From: Pseudomonadota bacterium
GTDB lineage: Bacteria > Pseudomonadota > Gammaproteobacteria > Pseudomonadales > UBA5518
Direction: 5' to 3'
NCBI GenBank assembly: GCA_022705125.1
Contig: JAKJFB010000141.1
Span: forward strand, 1 to 7,261
DNA: 7,261 nucleotides
In this document: positions 1 through 6,385 of the stretch, in pieces
Layout of the letters: every line of letters begins with the position of its first letter
How positions within the stretch are numbered: position 1 is the stretch's first letter
Position numbers and translations under genes: made by a program
The notes under the pieces: generated by a model
The model's database searches: none
What the model saw: the letters and a program-made list of their open reading frames with translations, nothing else
Told to the model about the DNA's origin: nothing

Positions 1-1005
1 CAGCCCGTGCGCTACGGCGGCCTGGAGGCGGACCCGCGCGAGTTCTTCCGCGCCCAGGCGACGCTCGCCGAAGGCTGCATGTCCTCGGCCTGGGCCGGGG
101 GCATCGTGTCGGTGCACGCGTTCCAGATGGCGCTGTTCGACGATCGCGCGCAGCAGGAAGTGTGGTCGAGCGCGAACGACCTGATCTCCTCGTCCTACGC
201 GCCGATGGGCAAGGTCACGGTGGTGGAGGGCGGCTTTCGCCTCTCCGGGCGCTGGGGCTGGTCGAGCGGCAGCGGCCACTGCGACTGGGTGTTCCTCGGC
301 GCGATCGTGCCCGACGACGGCTACCGCACCTTCCTGCTGCCGGCGAGCGATTACCGCATCGAGGACACCTGGCAGGCGATGGGCCTGCAGGGCACCGGCA
401 GCAACGACGTCGTCGTCGAGGACATGTTCGTGCCCGAATACCGCACGCACCGCCAGATGGACGGCTTTCGGCTGGACAATCCGGGCAACCGCGTGAACAC
501 CGCGCCGCTGTACCGCATTCCGTGGGGCCAGCTGTTCGCGCGCACGGTGTCGAACCCCGCGATCGGCGCCTCGCGCGCGGCGCTGCGGCTGTTCATCGCC
601 GGCTGCCAGAACCGTTCCAGCAACGATCCGACCAAGCTCGCCGGCGACACCCACACGCAGGAGATCATCGCGCGCGCCGAGCTCGGCATCGCCGAGATCG
701 ACGCGCTGCTGTTCCGGGCGCTGGGCGACATGGTCGAGTGCGTGGAGGCGGGGCGCGAGATCCCGATGGCCTCGCGGGTGCGTTACCGCTACGAGGCCTC
801 GCGCATCGTCGACAAGGCGGTGGCGATCGTCGGCGAGCTGTTCGCCAACGCCGGCGGGCGCTCGGTGTTCCTCGGCAGCCCGATCCAGCAGCGCTTCCTC
901 GACGTGAACACGGCGCGCGCCCACGTCGCCAACAACCCGGTGCCGTTCTCGCGCAACCTCGGCGCGGTGCAACTCGGCATGGACAGCACGGACGTGTTCG
1001 TGTGA
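1..1005 (+). CDS. HsaA-like flavin-dependent monooxygenase (acyl-CoA dehydrogenase fold), N-terminus missing
   Basis: The reading frame is open from base 1 and ends at TGA 1003-1005, so the true start lies outside the window; the GTG at 7 is probably not the start. The visible 334 residues resemble the oxygenase subunit of two-component flavin monooxygenases of the HsaA type, which hydroxylate 3-HSA during steroid A/B-ring degradation using reduced flavin from a partner reductase. Recognisable family segments are SSSYAPMG (residues about 63-70), GRWGWSSG (about 83-90), GLQGTGSND (about 128-136) and a C-terminal helical region containing IQQRFLDVNTARAHVANNP. From memory of HsaA, about 50-60 N-terminal residues are absent. 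Substrate is inferred: related proteins act on phenols and other aromatics, and generic annotation would be 'acyl-CoA dehydrogenase family protein'. No reductase (HsaB-like) is visible here. The gene ends one base before the convergent neighbour's stop. Confidence 0.85.
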   Translation, partial: QPVRYGGLEADPREFFRAQATLAEGCMSSAWAGGIVSVHAFQMALFDDRAQQEVWSSANDLISSSYAPMGKVTVVEGGFRLSGRWGWSSGSGHCDWVFLGAIVPDDGYRTFLLPASDYRIEDTWQAMGLQGTGSNDVVVEDMFVPEYRTHRQMDGFRLDNPGNRVNTAPLYRIPWGQLFARTVSNPAIGASRAALRLFIAGCQNRSSNDPTKLAGDTHTQEIIARAELGIAEIDALLFRALGDMVECVEAGREIPMASRVRYRYEASRIVDKAVAIVGELFANAGGRSVFLGSPIQQRFLDVNTARAHVANNPVPFSRNLGAVQLGMDSTDVFV

Positions 1006-1006
1006 A

Positions 1007-1477
1007 TCACTCCGCGGGCTGCATGCGCGGACGGTAGTCCCAGGCCGTGAGCCAGGTCGGGTCGAGGCGGATCGCGTACTCGTCATCGGCGCGGCTCATC
1101 AGCCAGGCGGCCAGCGCGGGGTTGCTGTCCCCGAGATAGCGCCCGATCAGGCGCTGCAGCAATTCGCCCGCGCCGTCGCGGGTGAGCAGGGCGCGTGCCT
1201 GCCCGCGCACGCCGCAGTAGGGCGGGTCGTTCAGCGCGATTTCGAAGGCGCAACGCGGATCGCGCTGCAGGAAGGGCACGATGGCCGAGCTGGCATGGGT
1301 GGCGCACCACAGGCTGCCCTCGCGCGGCTCGAACCACAGCGAGTTCAGCAGGGGAAAGCCCTGGCCCGCGTTGCATGCCAGGCGCAGCGGTATGCGGCTG
1401 GCGCCCAGGAACGCGTCGATCTGGCGCTGGTCCCAGGCGCTGGTGGAACGGATACGCGGTGTGGTGCGGGATGTCAC
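1007..1477 (-). CDS. Pyridoxamine 5'-phosphate oxidase-like split-barrel flavoprotein
   Basis: A 156-residue protein begins at GTG (complement of 1475-1477) and stops at the complement of 1007-1009. An AGGAG ribosome site lies seven bases upstream of the GTG (complement of about 1485-1489), which supports this start. The pattern fits small PNPOx-like FMN/F420-binding split barrels: an N-terminal strand PLRLACNAGQGFPLLNSLWF (residues about 31-50), then SLWCATHASSAIVPFLQRDP (about 55-74), a Cys-Ala-Phe-Glu strand, and VRGQARALL (about 90-98) that matches the usual mid-barrel V-x-G-x-A strand. Family members bind FMN, F420 or haem and their substrates are often unknown; I cannot name one. It is not the flavin-reductase-type HsaB expected as partner of the upstream monooxygenase, and it lies on the opposite strand, so a joint role is unproven. 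Confidence 0.8.
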   Translation of the reverse strand: MTSRTTPRIRSTSAWDQRQIDAFLGASRIPLRLACNAGQGFPLLNSLWFEPREGSLWCATHASSAIVPFLQRDPRCAFEIALNDPPYCGVRGQARALLTRDGAGELLQRLIGRYLGDSNPALAAWLMSRADDEYAIRLDPTWLTAWDYRPRMQPAE

Positions 1478-1484
1478 GATTCGA

Positions 1485-1489
1485 CTCCT
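1485..1489 (-). promoter_or_regulatory. Ribosome binding site deciding the GTG start of the PNPOx-like gene
   Basis: Read on the minus strand, AGGAG is followed by seven bases and then GTG at 1477. No ATG is available at a suitable distance in this frame, so this site is the main reason for accepting the GTG start. Confidence 0.6.
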
Positions 1490-1506
1490 GTCATGATGCG
1501 ATGCTG

Positions 1507-1535
1507 ATTCTAGGCCAAGCGAGAATGCGCGGCGA
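1507..1535 (-). promoter_or_regulatory. Candidate promoter of the PNPOx-like gene
   Basis: On the minus strand TAGAAT (complement of 1507-1512) resembles a sigma70 -10 box and would start transcription about 20-25 bases before the GTG start. The matching -35 position (complement of 1530-1535, TCGCCG) is poor, so this rests mainly on the -10 box and its location. Confidence 0.25.
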
Positions 1536-1553
1536 GGCGCGGGAGCGTCCCGT

Positions 1554-1559
1554 TATACT
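1554..1559 (+). promoter_or_regulatory. Candidate -10 box for the UbiA-family gene
   Basis: TATACT differs from TATAAT at one position and stands out in a very GC-rich 112-base gap between two divergent genes. It lies 30 bases before the GTG start, a natural distance for a short leader. No good -35 box is present at 16-18 bases upstream, so an activator may be needed or the match may be chance. Confidence 0.4.
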
Positions 1560-1577
1560 GCGGCTCGCAATGTTTGC

Positions 1578-1583
1578 AGGGAG
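1578..1583 (+). promoter_or_regulatory. Ribosome binding site for the UbiA-family gene
   Basis: AGGGAG is followed by six bases and GTG at 1590. It selects this GTG over the ATG at 1570, which is in another frame. Confidence 0.6.
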
Positions 1584-1589
1584 TTTGCC

Positions 1590-2573
1590 GTGACCGGATT
1601 TCTCGAGGCGCTGCGCACCGTTCCACGCGTGGATGCGGCGCAATGGGAGCAATTGTCGCTACCGACGCGCTGGGCCGTGGCCGCGCGCGCCTCGGTGCTG
1701 TTGATGACGTTCACGTCGGCGGCACTGGGCGGCCTGCTGGCGCTGCGCGAACCGGGATTCGACGCCGTGCTGTGGGTGCTTGCGCTCGTCGGCCTGCTGG
1801 CGGCCCACGCCACCAACAACCTGATCAACGACTACGTCGACTCGGCGCGTGGCGTCGATCGCGACAATTACTATCGCGCGCGCTACGGCACCCACGTGCT
1901 GGAGAACGGCCTGCTCAGCCGGCGCGCGATGCTCGGTTACATCGTCGCGACGGCGGCCGTGGCGCTGGCAGCGGGTGCGGCCGTGGTGTGGCTGCGCGGG
2001 GAGCTGAGCGTGCCGCTGATGCTGGCCGGCGCGTTCTTCGTGCTCTTTTACACCTGGCCACTGAAATATCTCGGGCTCGGCGAGCCCGCGGTGCTGGCGG
2101 TGTGGGGGCCGTTGATGACGGGCGGGGCGTATTACGTCGCCTGCGGCGCGTGGAGCTGGCCGGTGGCGCTGCTCGGCACCGTGTATGCGCTCGGTCCCAC
2201 CACCGTGATCTTCGGCAAGCACATCGACAAGCTTCCCGCCGACGCGGCCAAGGGCATACGCACGCTGCCGGTGATCCTCGGCGATCGGCAGGCGCGGCTG
2301 TGGGTGATGGGGATGATCATCCTGGAATTCCTGCTGGTCGGCGCGCTGGTGCTCGCCAATGAATTCGCGTGGACACTGCTGCTGGTGCTGCTGAACGTGC
2401 CGGCGGCCAGGAAAACCATCGAAGTGCTTGGCGCGCCCAAGCCTGCCGAGCGTCCCGCCGACTACCCCGATGAGATCTGGCCGCTGTGGTTCGCCCACCA
2501 CGCGTTCGTGCTCAACCGCCGCTTTTCCCTGCTCTTTCTCGCGGGCCTGCTGTCGGGGCTGCTGCTGGGCTGA
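1590..2573 (+). CDS. UbiA-superfamily membrane prenyltransferase (MenA-like)
   Basis: This 327-residue polytopic membrane protein starts at GTG with AGGGAG at good spacing. It carries both aspartate-rich motifs of the UbiA superfamily. The first is NNLINDYVDSARGVD (residues 76-90), the N-D-x-x-D type that binds Mg2+-prenyl diphosphate. The second is GKHIDKLPADAAKGIRTLPV (209-228), whose D-x(4)-D and G-x-R-T-L pattern is closest to MenA-type DHNA polyprenyltransferases. Hydrophobic segments lie around residues 36-51, 59-73, 115-134, 140-156, 165-184, 190-206, 238-256, 259-271 and 312-326, as expected for a nine-helix enzyme. Family members attach isoprenoid chains to aromatic or other acceptors in the inner membrane. 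The acceptor here is unknown: no menaquinone, ubiquinone, haem or chlorophyll gene lies nearby, so MenA itself should not be assumed. It forms a single-gene unit converging on the WS/DGAT gene. Confidence 0.85.
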   Translation: MTGFLEALRTVPRVDAAQWEQLSLPTRWAVAARASVLLMTFTSAALGGLLALREPGFDAVLWVLALVGLLAAHATNNLINDYVDSARGVDRDNYYRARYGTHVLENGLLSRRAMLGYIVATAAVALAAGAAVVWLRGELSVPLMLAGAFFVLFYTWPLKYLGLGEPAVLAVWGPLMTGGAYYVACGAWSWPVALLGTVYALGPTTVIFGKHIDKLPADAAKGIRTLPVILGDRQARLWVMGMIILEFLLVGALVLANEFAWTLLLVLLNVPAARKTIEVLGAPKPAERPADYPDEIWPLWFAHHAFVLNRRFSLLFLAGLLSGLLLG

Positions 2574-2574
2574 T

Positions 2575-2591
2575 CCGGCACGCGCCGGCGC
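2575..2591. terminator. Short GC-rich hairpin between convergent stops (possible weak terminator)
   Basis: CCGGC (2575-2579) pairs with GCCGG (2584-2588) around a four-base loop, and the overlapping GCGCCGGCGC (2582-2591) is a perfect palindrome. It fills the 18 bases between the UbiA-family stop and the WS/DGAT stop. There is no T-tract on either side and the stem is only five base pairs, so intrinsic termination is doubtful. Confidence 0.2.
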
Positions 2592-4076
2592 TCATGGTGC
2601 GGTGGCCTTGCGGGCGCGCGGGCGCCGCCCCTGCAGCGCCCTGGCGCGGCTGCGCCCGAGCGCCTCGGCCGCCTGCTTGAGTTCGTCGAAGCTGGCCTGG
2701 ATGCACTCGGTGTAGAAATCCGGGTCCGGCAGCATGTCGCGACAGGCGGTCACGGTCACCGAGATGCCGCCGTGGTAGCTCAACACCGCATGGAACAGCC
2801 CCATGTGATCCAGCAGCGGCCCGCAGCCGGCGCTGCACAGCAGGCGCGCGCCGGCCATGTACAGCGGCACCTGCGGTCCCGGCACGTTCGAGATGATCGT
2901 GTTGATGGGCGAGGTGGCACCGGTCATCAGCATGGTCTGGCTCGCGGCGCGAAACCCGAGCGCCGCCACGCGCGGCGGGATCGTCTGCGTGAGGTCGGTC
3001 AGGGTGCGCGCGCCGATGGCACTGGAGTACTCCTTGGACGACATGCATTCGTCGTGCACCTGGTGCAGGCGCTCGAGCGGATCGGCGATGTCGGTGTAGA
3101 TGGAGAGCGTCATCATGCTCACCAGGTTGCCGCCGCGGCCCTCCTCGGCCTGGGTGCGCACGTTGATGGGTGCGCCCGCGACCAGCGAGACGGGCGGCAG
3201 CTCGCCCTTGGCCTGCAGGTACTTGCGCAGCGCGCCGGCCACGATCGTCACGATGACGTCGTTCACGGTCGCCCCGGGCACCAGGTCCTTGATCGCCTTG
3301 ACCTGCGCCAGCGGGAAGAAGCGCGCGTTGACCACGCGGTGTCCGCCGATACGCCCGTTGAAGCGCGTGTTGACGCGCTCGCGGATGTTGTGGAAGCGGT
3401 TTGCGCGCAGGCCCTCGCGCACGCGCCTGGCGGCCGGGATCAGGTTGCCCACGGTCTGCGCCAGGCGTGCCGGCTGGCGCAGGTTGTTCAGCCAGGCGCG
3501 CGCCAGCAGGCCGAGCTGCGTGGGTGGCGCATCGGGGTGCCACGGCGCCGTGCGCGTGGCATCGCGCGCCACGGCGCGCGGCTCGGTGTCATGGATGGCG
3601 CCGATGATCTCGGCGCCGGCAACGCCGTCGATCGCCGCGTGGTGCATCTTCAGGAACAGCGCGAAGGATCCCTTCGGCAGGCCCTCGATATTGTCCAGCC
3701 CTTCGATCACGTAGGCTTCCCACAGCGGACGCGAGCGGTCGAGGATGCGCGCATGCAGGCGCGCGACCTGGATGCAGAGCTGGCGCCAGTCACCGGGCGC
3801 GGGCAGCGCGATGTGGCGCACGTGGAACTCGAGGTCGAAGTCCTCGGCCTCGACCCAGTACGGGTAGTCGAGGTCGAAGGGCACTTCCACCAGCTTGCGG
3901 CGAAAGATCGGCGCGAGGTGCAGGCGGCTCTCGAACAGGCGCAGGATGTCCTTGAAGCGCACGCTGCCGCCGGGCGCCGTGGAGGGGTCGTAGATCAGCA
4001 GCGGCGAGATGTGCAGCGGCGTGCGCTCGGTCTCCTGGGTGAGGAACAGGGTGTCGATGCCGGTCAGCTGCTGCAT
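2592..4076 (-). CDS. Wax ester synthase / diacylglycerol acyltransferase (WS/DGAT family)
   Basis: A 494-residue member of the bacterial WS/DGAT family, which esterifies fatty alcohols or diacylglycerol with acyl-CoA to make storage wax esters or triacylglycerol at the inner membrane/lipid-droplet surface. The N-terminus MQQLTGIDTLFL is the usual family start. The catalytic motif HHAAIDG is at residues 145-151 (His145, His146, Asp150), PLWE at 117-120, NDVIVTIVAGALRKYL at 272-287 and SNVPGPQVPLYMAG at 396-409, all in the expected order. Length matches the family (about 450-500). The ATG at 4076 is chosen because GGAG lies six bases upstream; an in-frame extension to 4220 is proline-rich, unlike the family, and would run across the promoter. 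The lysine/arginine-rich C-terminus (residues about 475-490) is a lineage feature. Wax ester versus triacylglycerol preference cannot be read from sequence. It is transcribed alone, divergently from the SpoIIAA-like gene. Confidence 0.95.
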   Translation of the reverse strand: MQQLTGIDTLFLTQETERTPLHISPLLIYDPSTAPGGSVRFKDILRLFESRLHLAPIFRRKLVEVPFDLDYPYWVEAEDFDLEFHVRHIALPAPGDWRQLCIQVARLHARILDRSRPLWEAYVIEGLDNIEGLPKGSFALFLKMHHAAIDGVAGAEIIGAIHDTEPRAVARDATRTAPWHPDAPPTQLGLLARAWLNNLRQPARLAQTVGNLIPAARRVREGLRANRFHNIRERVNTRFNGRIGGHRVVNARFFPLAQVKAIKDLVPGATVNDVIVTIVAGALRKYLQAKGELPPVSLVAGAPINVRTQAEEGRGGNLVSMMTLSIYTDIADPLERLHQVHDECMSSKEYSSAIGARTLTDLTQTIPPRVAALGFRAASQTMLMTGATSPINTIISNVPGPQVPLYMAGARLLCSAGCGPLLDHMGLFHAVLSYHGGISVTVTACRDMLPDPDFYTECIQASFDELKQAAEALGRSRARALQGRRPRARKATAP

Positions 4077-4082
4077 GGGAGG

Positions 4083-4086
4083 CTCC
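4083..4086 (-). promoter_or_regulatory. Ribosome binding site deciding the WS/DGAT start
   Basis: On the minus strand GGAG is followed by six bases and the ATG at 4076. This, plus the family N-terminus at that codon, rejects the longer in-frame starts upstream. Confidence 0.6.
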
Positions 4087-4107
4087 GCGGGGGAATGACG
4101 CGAGCCG

Positions 4108-4137
4108 AGTATAGCGGTCGGCGGGGGCTGTTGTGAG
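4108..4137 (-). promoter_or_regulatory. Candidate sigma70 promoter of the WS/DGAT gene
   Basis: On the minus strand CTCACA (complement of 4132-4137) is a fair -35 box (4 of 6), followed by an 18-base spacer and TATACT (complement of 4108-4113), a 5 of 6 -10 box. The predicted transcript would begin near 4100, leaving a leader of roughly 25 bases before the ATG at 4076. The -35 box overlaps that of the divergent promoter at 4131-4159. Confidence 0.5.
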
Positions 4138-4159
4138 CGCCGCGGCTGGCGTGGATAAT
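4131..4159 (+). promoter_or_regulatory. Candidate sigma70 promoter of the SpoIIAA-like gene
   Basis: TTGTGA (4131-4136, 4 of 6) and GATAAT (4154-4159, 5 of 6) are separated by exactly 17 bases. Transcription would start near 4166 and give a leader of about 69 bases containing two hairpins (4169-4202). Confidence 0.55.
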
Positions 4160-4168
4160 CGACCGGGA

Positions 4169-4202
4169 GCGGCTCGGGAGGAGCCGCGCCGGGGTTCCCG
4201 GC
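4169..4202 (+). other. Two adjoining hairpins in the 5' leader of the SpoIIAA-like gene
   Basis: GCGGCTC (4169-4175) and GAGCCGC (4181-4187) form a perfect seven-pair stem with a five-base loop. The next base begins a second stem: GCCGGG (4188-4193) pairs with CCCGGC (4197-4202) around a three-base loop. Both lie between the predicted transcription start (near 4166) and the GGAGGT ribosome site at 4221. There is no T-run, so a simple terminator is unlikely. They could stabilise the message or be a protein-binding site; no riboswitch class is recognised. Confidence 0.45.
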
Positions 4203-4220
4203 ACCACGCGGTCCAGACAC

Positions 4221-4226
4221 GGAGGT
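4221..4226 (+). promoter_or_regulatory. Ribosome binding site deciding the SpoIIAA-like start
   Basis: GGAGGT is followed by eight bases and ATG at 4235. It favours this start over the longer in-frame opening from 4133, whose extra residues are low-complexity and would cover the promoter. Confidence 0.65.
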
Positions 4227-4234
4227 CCACGGCC

Positions 4235-4615
4235 ATGATCGACATCAGGCTCAATTCGCGGCGCGCGATCATGCGCGTCAGTCTCATCGACCGGATCCAG
4301 GCGCAGGATTTCAGCGAGGCCGTGGCGCCCGCGGCGGAACGGCTGCGGGCGCGCCACGGGCGCATCGAGTTCCTGATCCTCGACGTGCGGCGCTTCCACG
4401 GCTGGGGCGCCGGGGGCACCTTCGCCGCACAGATCCGTTTCCTGCGCTGTTTCGGACGCAGCGTCGAGCGCGTTGCGGTGTTCGGCTCGCGGGCGTGGAA
4501 CGGCGCGACGCCGGCGATCGCCGCGCTGTTCGTGGCGGCGGAGGTGCGCAGTTTCGCGCCGGGCCAGGGTTGGCTGATGCGCCGCTGGATGCGCGTGCGC
4601 AAGCGGCCCGCTTGA
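4235..4615 (+). CDS. SpoIIAA-like / STAS-type small protein
   Basis: A 126-residue protein. Its layout matches the SpoIIAA-like (STAS/SEC14-type alpha/beta) proteins common in proteobacteria: an N-terminal strand MIDIRL, an acidic/aromatic helix after DRIQAQDFSEAVAP (residues about 19-32), the central strand IEFLILDVRRFHGWG (44-58) with the characteristic Gly-Trp, then VERVAVFGSRAWN (77-89) and FVAAEVRSFAPGQ (99-111), the usual AEV-R-F ending. The family is of unclear function; structures suggest binding of a small hydrophobic ligand or partner protein, but no ligand can be assigned here. The C-terminus ends in a basic tail (RRWMRVRKRPA) that could touch membrane or nucleic acid. It stops six bases short of the convergent SRPBCC gene and has its own promoter and structured leader. 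Confidence 0.8.
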   Translation: MIDIRLNSRRAIMRVSLIDRIQAQDFSEAVAPAAERLRARHGRIEFLILDVRRFHGWGAGGTFAAQIRFLRCFGRSVERVAVFGSRAWNGATPAIAALFVAAEVRSFAPGQGWLMRRWMRVRKRPA

Positions 4616-4624
4616 GCCGGCTCA
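4613..4624. repeat. Perfect 12-base palindrome made of two convergent stop codons
   Basis: TGAGCCGGCTCA reads the same on both strands. Its first three bases are the stop of the SpoIIAA-like gene and its last three the stop of the SRPBCC gene. With no loop and no flanking T-tract it is a poor terminator. Confidence 0.7.
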
Positions 4625-5053
4625 GCCCTTGGCCAGCGCGTCTGCGACCCAGCCGAGCATCTGGCCGTAGACGCCGCTCAGGATCTCCGCGGCCTGTTCG
4701 CCGCCGATGCCCTGCGCCTCGCCCGTCGCGCTCCAGTGCACGCGGCAGCGTCCGGCGCCGAGTTCCTCGACCCGCACCGTGGCGAGGTAGTCGGTGACCG
4801 GCATCGGGTTGCCGCGCGGGATCGAGTAGCTGAAGGTGCGGGCGGCGGTGTCGATGGATTCCAGCACCTCTTCGATCGGTGCGCCCAGGCCCGGCATGTG
4901 GATGTGGCGTTCCATGCCCGGGCCGCTGCCGCGCACCTCGACGCGCTCCATGCCCTGGCACCAGCCGATGTCGGCGAAATTGCCGAGGATGGCCCAGACG
5001 CGATCGCCCGGATGATCGAAATCGCGTTCCACATGCATGTTCACGTTGCTCAT
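4622..5053 (-). CDS. SRPBCC-family (START/Bet v 1-like, polyketide cyclase type) protein
   Basis: A 143-residue protein with the SRPBCC helix-grip pattern: an initial strand [21 protein letters not shown] (residues about 3-23) with the typical D-x-V-W-A, then [20 protein letters not shown] (25-44), a strand pair around [18 protein letters not shown] (61-78), [27 protein letters not shown] (about 89-115) and a C-terminal helix [17 protein letters not shown] covering the cavity. Family members bind hydrophobic ligands, and a few are cyclases or aromatases; no ligand or catalytic residue can be named. Its ATG (complement of 5051-5053) overlaps the bioA stop as ATGA, and a purine-rich AGGAGAAGAGG sits just upstream inside bioA, so it is probably translated by coupling as the last gene of tesA-bioA-SRPBCC. 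A role in biotin synthesis is not implied. Confidence 0.85.
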   Translation of the reverse strand: MSNVNMHVERDFDHPGDRVWAILGNFADIGWCQGMERVEVRGSGPGMERHIHMPGLGAPIEEVLESIDTAARTFSYSIPRGNPMPVTDYLATVRVEELGAGRCRVHWSATGEAQGIGGEQAAEILSGVYGQMLGWVADALAKG

Positions 5054-6381
5054 CGCGCCTCTTCTCCTGCGGGGTGTGACAGATATTTTTCCAGCGCGGC
5101 GATCATACCGTGCGTGAGGCGAGCCACCTCATCGTTTCGCATGATGAACGGCGGCATGGTGTAGACCAGTCGCCCGAAGGGCCGGATCCACACGCCCTCG
5201 GCGAGGAAGCGCTCGGTGATCGGGCCCATCGCGACCTCCTGCTCCATCTCGATCACGCCGATGGCGCCGAGCACGCGCACCTCGCGCACGCCGGGCAGAA
5301 GGGCCGCCGGCGCCAGCCCCGCGCGCAGGGCCGCTTCCAGGCGCGCGATCTCGCGCTGCCAGGGCTGCGAGAGCAGCAGCCGGGTGCTCGCCAGCGCCAC
5401 CGCGCAGGCGAGCGGGTTGCCCATGAAGGTCGGACCGTGCATCAGCGCGCCGGCCTCGCCGCTGCAGACGATCCCGGCCACGTGCCCGCTCGTGAGCGTC
5501 GCGGCCAGCGAGAGGTAGCCGCCGGTCAGCGCCTTGCCGAGGCAGAGGATGTCGGGCGCGATGCCGGCGTGCTCGCAGGCGAAGAGCTTGCCGGTGCGCC
5601 CGAAGCCGGTGGCGATCTCGTCGGCGATCAGCAGCACCCCGTGCGCGTCGCACAGCGCGCGCACCCGGCGCAGGTAGTCCGCCGAGTAGAAGTGCATGCC
5701 GCCCGCGCCCTGCACGATCGGTTCGAGGATCACCGCGGCGATCGCGTCGCGGTGCTGCGCGAGCAGCGCCTCGAAGGCGGCGATGTCCGCGGCGCGCGCG
5801 GGCTGGCCGAAACCGCAGCCGGGGCGCGGCGCGAACAGTTGCCGGGGCAGCACGTCGCGGAACAGGTGGTGCATGCCGGTGACCGGATCGCATACCGACA
5901 TCGCCATGAAGGTGTCGCCGTGGTAGCCCCCGGCCAGTGTCAGCAGGCGATTGCGCCCGGGTTGCCCCCGCGCCTGCCAGTACTGCAGCGCCATCTTGAT
6001 CGCCACTTCCACCGCGACCGAGCCCGAGTCGCAGAGGAAAACGCGCTCGAGCTCGCCCGGCGTGATCGCCGCGAGCAGCGCGCACAGCTCGACGGCCGGC
6101 TCGTTGGTGAGCCCGCCGAACATCACGTGCGACATGCGCCCCAGCTGCGCGCTGACGGCGCGGTTCAGCACCGGGTGGTTGTAGCCGTGGATCGCGGCCC
6201 ACCACGACGACATGCCGTCGAGCAGTTCGCGCCCGTCGGCGAGTTGCAGGCGCACGCCGCGCGCGCTGGCGACGGGGTAGACCGGCGGCGGATTCAGCGC
6301 CGAGGCGTAGGGATGCCAGGCGTGGCGGCGGTCGGCGGCCAGCAGTGCGGCGATCGCGTGCGGATCGCGCTGATCCGTCAC
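5050..6381 (-). CDS. bioA: Adenosylmethionine-8-amino-7-oxononanoate aminotransferase (BioA)
   Basis: A 443-residue class-III, PLP-dependent aminotransferase of normal BioA length. BioA transfers the amino group of S-adenosylmethionine to KAPA, giving DAPA in cytosolic biotin synthesis. Diagnostic features are HPYAS (residues 23-27), [14 protein letters not shown] (57-70, the Trp-Trp pair typical of BioA), GGYHGDT with Tyr153 stacking on PLP, the cofactor aspartate in [13 protein letters not shown] (Asp254), the Schiff-base lysine in LGKALTGGY (Lys283), [10 protein letters not shown] (316-325) and WIRPFG (Arg400, substrate carboxylate). These correspond to E. coli Tyr144, Asp245, Lys274 and Arg391. 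The start is GTG, four bases after the tesA stop, with only a modest GGGA upstream, suggesting coupling to tesA. No other bio gene and no recognisable BirA operator is visible here. Confidence 0.96.
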   Translation of the reverse strand: MTDQRDPHAIAALLAADRRHAWHPYASALNPPPVYPVASARGVRLQLADGRELLDGMSSWWAAIHGYNHPVLNRAVSAQLGRMSHVMFGGLTNEPAVELCALLAAITPGELERVFLCDSGSVAVEVAIKMALQYWQARGQPGRNRLLTLAGGYHGDTFMAMSVCDPVTGMHHLFRDVLPRQLFAPRPGCGFGQPARAADIAAFEALLAQHRDAIAAVILEPIVQGAGGMHFYSADYLRRVRALCDAHGVLLIADEIATGFGRTGKLFACEHAGIAPDILCLGKALTGGYLSLAATLTSGHVAGIVCSGEAGALMHGPTFMGNPLACAVALASTRLLLSQPWQREIARLEAALRAGLAPAALLPGVREVRVLGAIGVIEMEQEVAMGPITERFLAEGVWIRPFGRLVYTMPPFIMRNDEVARLTHGMIAALEKYLSHPAGEEAR

Positions 6382-6385
6382 GCGC

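Noticed and set aside
1541..1551. GGGA-GCG-TCCC inverted repeat just before the TATACT box, as an operator
   Set aside because: A four-base arm is too short to stand out from chance at this base composition.
1659..2501. 280-codon open frame on the minus strand opposite the prenyltransferase
   Set aside because: Its His/Arg/Gln-rich product has no recognisable domain, while the plus strand encodes a coherent membrane enzyme.
2772..4136. 454-codon open frame on the plus strand opposite the WS/DGAT gene
   Set aside because: It is the complement of a gene with all its catalytic and structural motifs, and has low-complexity composition and no ribosome site.
4077..4220. 48-residue N-terminal extension of the WS/DGAT frame
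   Set aside because: It is proline-rich, unlike the family, would cover the predicted promoter, and ATG 4076 has both a ribosome site and the canonical family N-terminus.
4133..4234. 34-residue N-terminal extension of the SpoIIAA-like frame
   Set aside because: It would cover the -10 box and both hairpins, and GGAGGT at 4221 points to ATG 4235.
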